Source of the DNA: Schleiferilactobacillus harbinensis DSM 16991 | Lineage (GTDB): Bacteria > Bacillota > Bacilli > Lactobacillales > Lactobacillaceae | Direction: 5' to 3' | Assembly: GCF_000425885.1 (NCBI RefSeq) | Contig: NZ_AUEH01000022.1 | Location: 1 to 45,254 of the forward strand | Length of the DNA stretch: 45,254 nt | Shown: in pieces, positions 1-8,000 of the stretch | Layout of the letters: each line of letters starts with the position of its first letter | Position numbering within the stretch: the stretch's first letter is position 1 | Position numbers and translations under genes: made by a program | The notes under the pieces: model-generated | What the model was told of the DNA's origin: nothing | The model's database searches: none | Seen by the model: the letters and a program-made list of their open reading frames with translations, nothing else

Positions 1-98
1 CTTCAAGGATAGGTCTTCATGGCCTATTTTGTTAAATCAACCCGGTCGATTGGTCTAACTCAATCGGTGTTGCACTTCAATTTTAAATCCGGCAAAAG

Positions 99-476
99 TT
101 AAAACTCAGTTTCCCACGTATCCTGCAGCCCGTGCTTGGACAACAGGTACAAGACATTGTCTTCCGCGGAAATGATCACGTAGTCGCCTTGGGCGTCGTG
201 GTCAATGAGCTCAAAGGGATAGTAGGAACCGAATACTGAAATCGACTTGGCATGGGCATCCGCGACGTGGACACTCTTACCAATCAAATCATCCCGGACC
301 GCATTGTTGTTGCCGGACACGGTCCCGGCGGTCAGCAGCAGGATCGCCCGCTGCAACCCATCCGGCAGCTGGGTCAGTTCGGCTTTCTCGTTGTCTGGTA
401 AAGAGAACAGCGTGAAGAGCGGATTCTGCTCAGTGGCTTGAATCTTATTGATGATGCGCTGCAATGACTCTTCCAT
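99..476 (-). CDS. Small protein of unknown function (125 aa)
   Basis: I do not recognise this protein. It is 125 residues, acidic, with no signal peptide or membrane segment, so probably cytoplasmic. It begins MEESLQRIINKIQ and ends in ETEF. I chose the ATG at 476 because it lies one base after the stop codon (478-480) of the upstream gene, which suggests translational coupling. An upstream in-frame start would run into that gene. The pair 951->99 looks like a two-gene operon. No catalytic motif is visible. The C-terminal half (DAQGDYVIISAEDNVLYLLSKHG) reads like a small beta-rich domain, but this is only an impression. Confidence 0.6.
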   Translation of the reverse strand: MEESLQRIINKIQATEQNPLFTLFSLPDNEKAELTQLPDGLQRAILLLTAGTVSGNNNAVRDDLIGKSVHVADAHAKSISVFGSYYPFELIDHDAQGDYVIISAEDNVLYLLSKHGLQDTWETEF

Positions 477-477
477 T

Positions 478-951
478 CTAGAGTGCCTCCTCGTCAAGAC
501 CGCCATCGGTCCGGAAAGTCAGGATCTGACCAGTGACGGTGGTGTCGTCTAAGGCGATCGTCAAGGCTAGATGCTCACCCACCAGTTCCAGGTTGCCCCG
601 CAACTGGCGCCAGATGAATGCCTGATGAAAGGCATCCTGGGCTTGGGCCGCTAACTGTACCGTCAACCGTTCCGTTAACGGCTCTTCAGCGTGCTGCTGC
701 AATGCCCGCCAGAACTTCTGGAAGGCCGCCGCCAGCTCGTCGTCCATGGTCTCCCCCAGCTGCAATTGCCGCTGGGTGGCCAGGAAGATCAGTTCCAAGG
801 TATCCGCATAGTTTGCGTTATTCCGTAAGAACGAGCGGGCGCTGGAACGCAATGATACATACTGATTCAGGTTCGGGTTGCGCTGACGATAACGCGCCAT
901 CGCTTCCCGCCGTTTGGCCCGCAATTCTGCATCGTCCACGACGTTCACCAT
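478..951 (-). CDS. Basic-N-terminus protein of unknown function (157 aa)
   Basis: This gene was not recognised. The start at 951 is preceded by GAAAGGAAA at a normal distance. The N-terminus has a basic helical stretch, about residues 9-25 (AKRREAMARYRQRNP), which could bind nucleic acid. It is followed by a predicted helical region (SARSFLRNNANYADTLELI) and a C-terminal beta-like part. There is no signal peptide or transmembrane segment. It is the first gene of a two-gene unit with the 99-476 gene. The basic stretch allows a regulator, but no known DNA-binding fold can be assigned. Confidence 0.6.
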   Translation of the reverse strand: MVNVVDDAELRAKRREAMARYRQRNPNLNQYVSLRSSARSFLRNNANYADTLELIFLATQRQLQLGETMDDELAAAFQKFWRALQQHAEEPLTERLTVQLAAQAQDAFHQAFIWRQLRGNLELVGEHLALTIALDDTTVTGQILTFRTDGGLDEEAL

Positions 952-1027
952 TTCCTTTCTATCACTCGTTGACGCTTTCATATTACCATGGTAAGGGTAG
1001 AAAGCAAGCAAAACGATACGGAAAGTA

Positions 1028-1053
1028 AAAAATCGGTCTCAGGACTGACCGCG
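1028..1053 (-). terminator. Weak terminator-like hairpin
   Basis: Read on the minus strand, a 5-bp stem (GGTCA... region, arms 1034-1038 and 1047-1051) is followed by a run of six T. It lies downstream of the stronger pepO terminator and upstream of the 951 start, so it would be a back-up stop. The stem is short. Confidence 0.35.
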
Positions 1054-1122
1054 GGTCCTGCCTCTATTCTACAGCTGTTGGTGGGAATTATCAGGGATGT
1101 GACAACCTTGTCACTTGATGAG

Positions 1123-1163
1123 AAAAAGGGCCTGACCGGGAATTGGCGCCCGGTCAGGCCCTT
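1123..1163 (-). terminator. Rho-independent terminator of pepO
   Basis: A perfect 13-bp GC-rich stem (1128-1140 with 1149-1161) encloses an 8-nt loop and is followed on the minus strand by TTTTTCTC. It lies 12 bases after the pepO stop codon. Confidence 0.9.
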
Positions 1164-1174
1164 TGAGTTCAAAA

Positions 1175-3112
1175 TTACCAGATGTGGACGCGCTGCTTGG
1201 GATCCATGTACATCCCGTCGCCTGGCTTGACGTCAAACGCATCGTAAAACTCTTGGAAGTTCCGGGGCTGCATGTTGGCCCGCAGGACATTGGGGGCATG
1301 GGGATCGGTCGCTAACCGCGCGGTCATATTGGCTTGGGTGTACTTGCCCCGCCATACCCGCGCCCAGTTAATGAAGAAAGCCCGCAGGTCGACACCCTTG
1401 GATTGCTTCGCGGCTTCCAATGCCGCGGACATCCCGCCGAGGTCGGCGACATTTTCACCCAAGATGAGCTTGCCGTTCACTTTGCCGCCGGCATACGGCA
1501 GGCCGTCGAATTCGGCGACCATGGCCTCTGTGCGCTTCATGAAGTTGGCCAAGTCTTCCTTAGTCCACCAATCCTTCAAGTTGCCGTAAGCATCGAACTT
1601 CGCCCCGTTGTTATCGAAGGCATGGGAAATTTCATGAGCAATCACGGCGCCGATACCGCCATAGTTCCGGGACGCGCTGTGCTTCAAGCTGTAAAACGGC
1701 GATTGCAGGATCGCAGCCGGGAAGGTGATATCGTTTCTGGATGGATCATATTGGGCATTGACCAGACTGCCCGGCATGCCCCACTCCGTCCGGTCCACCG
1801 GCTTCGCCAGTTTGGCGAACATATCCCGCAGAATCAGGGTATCAAATTCTTGGACATTATCAAACAGACTCGCTTGGCGATCCACTTTGAACTCGCTGTA
1901 CAGCGGCCGCAGCTTGTCGGGATAGCCGACCTTGACGACAATTTTCTCCAGCTTGTCGATGGCGCTCTTACGGGTGGCTTCACTCAGCCAATCGTTATGA
2001 GCCAACCGATCTTCGTAAACCTTGATCATCGTGTCTATCATTTTGCGAACATCTTGGCGGGCGTCATCGCCGAAGTATTTCTCACCATAATATTGACCGA
2101 TGACTTCATCGAAGTAATCATTGGTCGCATAGTAAGCACTCTTCGTCTTGTTCGGCGACTTCTGACTGCCAGTGATCGCCCGATGGAACGTATCGCCCAC
2201 CTTGCGCAGATCATTGCTTAAGTACTTGGACGCATGGATCAAGAAACGGATGATCATCCAATCGTGGAGCAGCCGGAAGGTGCGGGCATTAACGACTTCG
2301 TTGAAGTGTTCAAAGAAGCGAGGCTCTGTGACGATGATCTGACCCGGCTCTTCCGGCAGCAGATCATCCAGAAACTTGCGGAAATTGAGCATTTCAGAAT
2401 GGGTCAGAAACTTGTCCAGCGGCTCCGGATTGTACATCGCCGGATAATCTGCCCATTCTTCCCCGGACTTCGAAAACGGCACGAGGCTGCGGTCAAATTT
2501 CAACGCGCCATCGGCCATCCGCTCAGCATCTTTCTCGGAAAACTTAGCGGCTACTAGCAATTTCACTGCCATCTCCCGCCAGGTGGCCAACAACGTGTCC
2601 CGATTGGGATTATCGTCGGCGTAATAGGTCGTATCCGGCAGGATCAAGCCCGGGCCATAGGCGTACACCGCGTTGTGGGCCGTGTCCTTCATATCTGGTT
2701 CCACTGAGAATTGGAACGGCACCGGGAAGGTTTCATACCAGGAACCCGCTTGGGCGTTCAAATCAGCGAAATCTTTCAATTCAATGGTCCGCTTCAAAAG
2801 CGGCATCACCGGTGCCATCTTTTGCTTTTTCCGCCGGCCAAAATCCAATGCCAACTGGAAGAAGCGGACCGCCTCTTGCAGCTCCGGCTTATCCGTCGTC
2901 GATTCCAGCTCGCCCATCTTGTTCAAGTCGCTAATCAGCTTATTCTCAACGTCGATGCTTAAATCATTGAATCCACCGACGCCAGCTCGGTCAGCAGGAA
3001 TCTTAGCCTTCTTCTCCCACTTGCCGTTGACTGCTTCGTATAGATCGTCTTTGTACGCAACGCCGCTTGAACCGTAGACACCTTTATCAGCAGCGTAGAA
3101 TCGTTGTAACAT
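1175..3112 (-). CDS. pepO: M13-family zinc endopeptidase PepO
   Basis: This is a neprilysin-like (M13) oligopeptidase, which in lactic acid bacteria is cytoplasmic and trims peptides taken up from casein or other proteins. The zinc site is visible: HEISH at residues about 493-497 and the third ligand and Asp in ENVAD at about 553-557, followed by LGG as usual for the family. There is no signal peptide or N-terminal membrane anchor, in line with bacterial PepO. The length of 645 aa is normal. I chose the ATG at 3112 because AGAGGAG lies 7-8 bases upstream. An in-frame upstream start at 3142 has no such site. It is transcribed alone and ends at a strong terminator. Confidence 0.93.
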   Translation of the reverse strand: MLQRFYAADKGVYGSSGVAYKDDLYEAVNGKWEKKAKIPADRAGVGGFNDLSIDVENKLISDLNKMGELESTTDKPELQEAVRFFQLALDFGRRKKQKMAPVMPLLKRTIELKDFADLNAQAGSWYETFPVPFQFSVEPDMKDTAHNAVYAYGPGLILPDTTYYADDNPNRDTLLATWREMAVKLLVAAKFSEKDAERMADGALKFDRSLVPFSKSGEEWADYPAMYNPEPLDKFLTHSEMLNFRKFLDDLLPEEPGQIIVTEPRFFEHFNEVVNARTFRLLHDWMIIRFLIHASKYLSNDLRKVGDTFHRAITGSQKSPNKTKSAYYATNDYFDEVIGQYYGEKYFGDDARQDVRKMIDTMIKVYEDRLAHNDWLSEATRKSAIDKLEKIVVKVGYPDKLRPLYSEFKVDRQASLFDNVQEFDTLILRDMFAKLAKPVDRTEWGMPGSLVNAQYDPSRNDITFPAAILQSPFYSLKHSASRNYGGIGAVIAHEISHAFDNNGAKFDAYGNLKDWWTKEDLANFMKRTEAMVAEFDGLPYAGGKVNGKLILGENVADLGGMSAALEAAKQSKGVDLRAFFINWARVWRGKYTQANMTARLATDPHAPNVLRANMQPRNFQEFYDAFDVKPGDGMYMDPKQRVHIW

Positions 3113-3369
3113 TCGATCACTCCTCTTAGGAAGGTTGCCCACACTGGGCGTGGGTACACAGGTACATTATACATCGCTGGGTGCGCTTGAACACACAAGG
3201 AAGCATCCAAAATGGCAAGGTCATTTATCTGACCATAAAAATAAGTGATTCTGAATATTGTTGAGCACCCTCGTCAGCCGCGTCACATCAAGGTTTACCA
3301 GCCATATGACAAAACGCGAATAAATACCAACAAAATAAAATTTTCCACAGAAATCTGATATATCCCGGA

Positions 3370-3381
3370 TGGTCTAGACCA
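3370..3381. promoter_or_regulatory. NagR/DasR-like operator, upstream copy
   Basis: The perfect 12-bp palindrome TGGTCTAGACCA matches the core of the site bound by the GntR/HutC-family regulators DasR and NagR. It lies about 78 bp upstream of the -35 box of the PTS gene, suitable for cooperative or looping repression with the copy at 3447-3462. The regulator gene is not in this window. Confidence 0.6.
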
Positions 3382-3446
3382 CATAAGCCAGTGCTACCAG
3401 ACCTATAAGCTTTTCATTTTTTGTTCGGTCTGGTGTGCTTCGTTAG

Positions 3447-3462
3447 ATTGATCTAGACCAAT
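3447..3462. promoter_or_regulatory. NagR/DasR-like operator overlapping the PTS promoter
   Basis: ATTGATCTAGACCAAT differs at one base from a perfect 16-bp palindrome ATTGGTCTAGACCAAT. It overlaps the -35 hexamer (3449-3454) and the spacer, so a bound repressor would block RNA polymerase. Confidence 0.65.
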
Positions 3463-3477
3463 GAATGGTGGTATAAC
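3449..3477 (+). promoter_or_regulatory. Promoter of the PTS IIC gene
   Basis: The -35 is TTGATC (3449-3454), the spacer 17 bp and the -10 TATAAC (3472-3477), preceded by TG one base upstream (extended -10). The start codon is 55 bp downstream. Confidence 0.7.
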
Positions 3478-3531
3478 AAGAAAGTAAGCGAATACAGAAA
3501 CTTGAAGATACATGGAGAGGAGAAATTTGTC

Positions 3532-4884
3532 ATGCAATCATTCATCAAATGGATGGAGAAGCATTTCCTGCCGGTCGCGACCGTCATTGGCAATCAACGC
3601 CACTTAGTCGCTATCCGGGATGCCTTCGTCTACACGATGCCCCTGATGATTCTCGGGGCCTTCGCCGTTTTGCTCAACAACTTGCCGATTCCGGGATTCC
3701 AAGACTTTATGAACAAGATCTTCTCGGAACAAGTCGACAAAGCGTTCATTTGGACAAAACTCGGAGGTAACATCTGGAACGGGACCTTCGCGGTGCTGTC
3801 CGTCTTCATCGCCTTCCTGGTCGCCTATAACCTGGCCACCAGCTATAACTTATCCGGTCTGGCAGCCGGGGTCGTATCCGTCGGTTCGTTCTTCACCGTC
3901 GGCGGGATGGCCGGCATGGATTCCAGCGGTTTGTTCATTGCCTTAATCGTTGGTCTGCTGTCGACTGAAATCTTCCGGATTTTGACCGGTAACAAGCACT
4001 TGATCGTCAAGATGCCCGACGGTGTGCCGCCGGCTGTTGCGAAATCCTTCGAGGCCTTGTTCCCGGCGATGATCACGATCATCTTCTGGGGCTTCGTGAC
4101 CACCCTGTTCAACGCAGCCCACATCGCTAACGTGGTGACTTGGTTCTACAAGATGGCGCAACAACCGTTCATGGGGATGGCTTCGTCCTACCCGATGGCC
4201 CTGTTGTTAGCCTTCATCACCCCGCTGCTGTGGTTCTTCGGACTGCATGGTGCGAACATGATCGAACCGCTGATGCAGACGATCAACGCCCCGTCCATCA
4301 CCGCCAACTTGAAAGCCTTCAAGGCTGGTAAAGAACTGCCTTACATCGTTAACAAGCCCTTCTTCGATTCCTTTGTCAACATGGGCGGTACCGGTGTCAC
4401 CATCGGCCTGCTCATCGCGATCCTGTTAGTGGGTCGGAAGAACAAGCAGTACATGACCGTCGGCGCCTTAGCCGGCGCGCCTGGGATCTTCAACATTAAC
4501 GAGCCACTGACCTTCGGCTTGCCGATCGTCTTGAACCCGATTCTGTTCATCCCGTATATCTTAACCCCGATGATCTGTGTCACCACGGCCTACTTCGCCA
4601 CTGCTGGCGGACTAGTGCCCGCAGCCATCGCGATGCCGCCTTGGGTAACGCCGCCGATTATCGGTGGGGTCATCGCCACCGCCAGCTGGCAAGGCGGCGT
4701 CCTCGCCGCAGTAAACATCGTCATCTCCGTGGCTATTTACTCCCCGTTCGTCTACATGGCTACGGTCATTGCTAACCGGGAAGAAAAAGAAAACCTGACC
4801 GATAGCAACAGCAAGACCATCGTTGACGGCAGCACCCCGGCCGGCGACACCGCTAAGGACAGCAGCGGTCACGCGACTGTCTAA
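3532..4884 (+). CDS. PTS permease IIC component, cellobiose/chitobiose (Lac) family
   Basis: This is the membrane component of a sugar phosphotransferase system, moving a disaccharide through the membrane while the matching IIB phosphorylates it. The 450 residues contain about ten hydrophobic helices. Two family hallmarks are visible: FGLHG with His239, and NEPLTFG with Glu324, the residues that contact sugar and phosphate in the ChbC/CelB fold. The C-terminal 35 residues are polar and rich in Ser/Thr/Asp. The start at 3532 follows GAGAGGAG by about 10 bases. No IIA or IIB gene is adjacent, so the partners must be elsewhere. The operators upstream point to amino-sugar (for example chitobiose) control rather than beta-glucoside control; this is inference. 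Confidence 0.9.
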   Translation: MQSFIKWMEKHFLPVATVIGNQRHLVAIRDAFVYTMPLMILGAFAVLLNNLPIPGFQDFMNKIFSEQVDKAFIWTKLGGNIWNGTFAVLSVFIAFLVAYNLATSYNLSGLAAGVVSVGSFFTVGGMAGMDSSGLFIALIVGLLSTEIFRILTGNKHLIVKMPDGVPPAVAKSFEALFPAMITIIFWGFVTTLFNAAHIANVVTWFYKMAQQPFMGMASSYPMALLLAFITPLLWFFGLHGANMIEPLMQTINAPSITANLKAFKAGKELPYIVNKPFFDSFVNMGGTGVTIGLLIAILLVGRKNKQYMTVGALAGAPGIFNINEPLTFGLPIVLNPILFIPYILTPMICVTTAYFATAGGLVPAAIAMPPWVTPPIIGGVIATASWQGGVLAAVNIVISVAIYSPFVYMATVIANREEKENLTDSNSKTIVDGSTPAGDTAKDSSGHATV

Positions 4885-4954
4885 GAATTAAGCAGCAAGA
4901 AACGTCCAGAACATTGTTTCCCACAATGTTTTACTGAAGCGAAACCAACCGCAG

Positions 4955-4994
4955 ACACCCTCGACCACGTGGAAAATGGTCGGGGGTGTTTGTG
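4955..4994 (+). terminator. Terminator of the PTS gene
   Basis: A 13-bp stem (4955-4967 with 4977-4989, one G-T pair) with a 9-nt loop is followed by TTTGTGT. It lies 70 bases after the stop codon. Confidence 0.85.
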
Positions 4995-5015
4995 TATGCG
5001 GCCTTTTTGAAATCA

Positions 5016-5065
5016 AAAACCCCGGTCGATCCTGAACGTGACCTTTCAGGGTTGACCGGGGTCTG
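5016..5065 (-). terminator. Terminator of the large surface protein gene
   Basis: The inverted repeat ACCCCGGTC ... GACCGGGGT continues inward with ATCCTGA/TCAGGGT. On the minus strand it is followed by TTTTTGATTTC. It stands just after the stop of the 5086-9639 gene. Confidence 0.85.
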
Positions 5066-5085
5066 TTTACTGAGTGGAAAAGTTG

Positions 5086-8000
5086 TTATCCCGCGAAGGA
5101 GAACGTCGTAAAGGTGGTTGAGATACTGCCGCCGGGGAGGCCAGCACCGTAGAAAGTGATCCGATATTGCTGCCTGTTGGCAAATACATATCCTGAAGCA
5201 GTCAATGTCGTCCTAGCAAATCCATATACAGGATTTTCCGTCCCTGTTCCGGCAAGAATTAATTGCTCACCAGTAATGTCTTGACTACTGTGCGCCGTCA
5301 GATTCTCAACCGTTACTTTGTTTACGGCAGTTAGGTCAATATTGCCGTATGATGCGGCTGAAATTGGCGTGCCCGACGGTAACAACTCAATCGGGAAGAC
5401 GCTCGTACCAGGATAGAACATTACCCCATTGTCAGCTGTGTAAGTCGCTCCCGAAGAGGCTCCACTCCACATATCCAGCGTTAGATTCGGCGTGCCCTTT
5501 TGACCAGTTGCTGCAGCATTCGCGGAAAAACCTACACCAACGCCACTAGTAAGAAGACTTGGCCGTAGCATATTAAGCCGATGACCGGCATCATTCCCTT
5601 TAAGGTTATGATTATCTGCAAGGAACCCCATAATGAGCTCGTCTACTGTTGTTCCTGACCCATTTGCAGTTGCTAGATTGGAAGTCAGTCCTTTTTTAAC
5701 CTTCGCCCAATCACTGTCGCTCATGTCGCTGGGCTTAGTATATACCGTGCCTCCATCAGATCCGTCAACAACGTGTTGCAACCCGGCCATGTAGCCGGCC
5801 ATGAAACTGGACGCTACTTGATCAATGCCAGATACCGTCGGGTCAGCGGTCACCGCCGGCAATCCCCATAGGTTGCGGAAGAAATTGTATACCGCCATTG
5901 TCTGCTGCTGGAAACCAAGCGTCGTGCTACCCGCATCGAAGGGCTTATAGGATGGCAAAGCAGTGTAGACGTTATTATCCAATACCGGTTTCGCCAGTGC
6001 AGCGTAAGCATGCTGTAATTCAGTGATTCTAGCGAGTTCTTCAGGCGTGGGTTTGGCAACTGGGGCAGTATTTTTCTTGTATTGAAGAGTGAACGTGTAG
6101 GGTACATAACTAGCTGTGATACTGTCAGGAAGAATCCCCGTAAGAGTTCTTCCAGCGAAATCTGCACGTACCACGTCGTATTGGTTGCCTTGAGTATCGA
6201 ATACCTGGGACGGAACAAGATAAGACAGGGTGTAACCTTTGTCACTGTGCAACATCGGTGCTAGGTCCTTTAGCACAGCAATTGTATTACCACTCTCGTC
6301 CACCGCAACGGCTTTTGCGGAAATCAGCCTGTATTTAATCGTCAACGACTGTTGTGTTGCGGGATCAACGCTCAGTTTTTGACCATCTAAAATGATATAC
6401 AGGTTGCCGTCTTTTCCAGTCAATACCTTCTGAGCAGGATAATCCCCCTTTGCCGTGACGATTGCGGCGTCAGTAATTGCATTCCCCGATGCTTCGTCAA
6501 CAAACTGAACGGTGGTCTGCACAACTTTCTTCGTGTAAGTGAAGGTCAGTGCAGTTGTATTCGCCTGCAGCACTTGTTTGGCTGTCGGCGCAGTGTACCC
6601 GGGAACATCCGGGGCGGTAATCTCGTCGCCCACTTTACCGGTGACGTCAGTCTGAGGATTTTGAATCTTTAGGCCACCCTGATCGATAAAGTTGATGGTG
6701 TACGTGATGGTGGCGGGTGCGTTCTGCGTGTATGTGAACTTGATGGCTGTCGTATCGGCCTTCAACTTCTGCGTGGCAGTCGCTTTATCGGCCGTGTAGC
6801 CGTCAATATCGGGTGCCGTAACGTCAGCGTTCACATTGCCAACGACGCCGGTCTGAGGATCTTTAATCTTTGCACCCAACTGATCAACATAGCTGATGCT
6901 GTACGTAACGGTTGTCGGAGCATTCTTGGTGTACGTGAACTTAATGGTTGTCGTATCAGCTTGCAACGTCTGCTTCGCCGAAGAAGGATCGGCGGTATAG
7001 CCGGGAATGTTTGGTGCGGTGACTGAGTCGCCGTCCTTACCTTCACCGCTAGTCGGTTCAGTGGTGGTAATGGCGTTTCCGCCTTCCAAATATTGAATCG
7101 TGTAATTCATAGTCGCGGGTGCGTCTTTCGAGTAAACGAAAGTCAGCTCTGTCGTATCAGCTTTCAATGTTTGCGCAGCGGTTGATGCTGTATAACCGGT
7201 AATGGTCGGCGCTGGGATGGTGTCACCCACTTTACCAATGACGCCAGTCTGAGGGTCTTGGACTTTTCCGTTTGATTGATCGACGAAGTTGATGGTGTAC
7301 GTGACGGTGGCAGGTGCATTCTTCGTGTAAATGAACGTAATCTTCGCAGTATCCGCGGCCAGTGTTTGTTTGGCCGTTGCGGCGGTGACCGTGTACCCGT
7401 CAATGCTTGGCGCAGTAACAGAATCCCCGACCTTACCTTCACCACTAGCCGGTTCGCTCGTGGTAATGGCCCCACTAGCTTGGTCCAAGTACTCGATCGT
7501 GTACTTAACAGTAGCCGCCGGGTTCTTCGTGTAGATATACGTAATCTTTGTCGTCTCGGTCGCTAACGTTTGCTTGGCCGTCTCCGCAGTTGCGGTATAG
7601 CCATCAATATCGGGTGCAGAAATTGGATCGCCGACTGGGCCTGAGCCACTGGTCGGCTTGTTCGTGGTGATAGTGTTGCCATCTTTATCCACATAAGCAA
7701 TTGTATAGTTCACAGTTGCTGGCGTAACTGCATCTTTCTTGTACACAAAAGTCACTGCGGTCGTGTCCGACTTCAGCGTTTGTGTTTCAGTGGGGGCAGT
7801 ATAGCCCGGAATCGGCAGGGCAGAAATTGGATCACCGACTTTGCCTTCGCCACTGGCCGGATTAGTCGTGGTGATGGGCTGCTTGTCCTCATCGACATAG
7901 GCAATAGTGTACTTAACGGTCGTCACTGCCGGAGCATCTTGGGTATAAGTGAACGTGACCACCCCGCCGGCGGCCGGTACTGTGGCAGTAGTCGGGGTTT

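Larger units (their letters stand above)
3113..3531. other. Intergenic control region between divergent pepO and PTS genes
   Basis: No credible gene lies in these 419 bases. The right half contains two copies of a GGTCTAGACC-type palindrome (3370-3381 and 3447-3462) and the PTS promoter. The left half (3113-3360) is plain AT-rich sequence in which I cannot place a pepO promoter with confidence. Confidence 0.6.

Noticed and set aside
49-64. Sequence ATTGGTCTAACTCAAT resembling the NagR/DasR site
   Set aside because: It deviates at three core positions and fits better as a small hairpin (CGATTG/CAATCG) downstream of the first gene. The gene it might control is outside the window.
1334-2221. 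295-codon plus-strand frame opposite pepO
   Set aside because: The minus strand encodes an intact M13 peptidase; this is a shadow.
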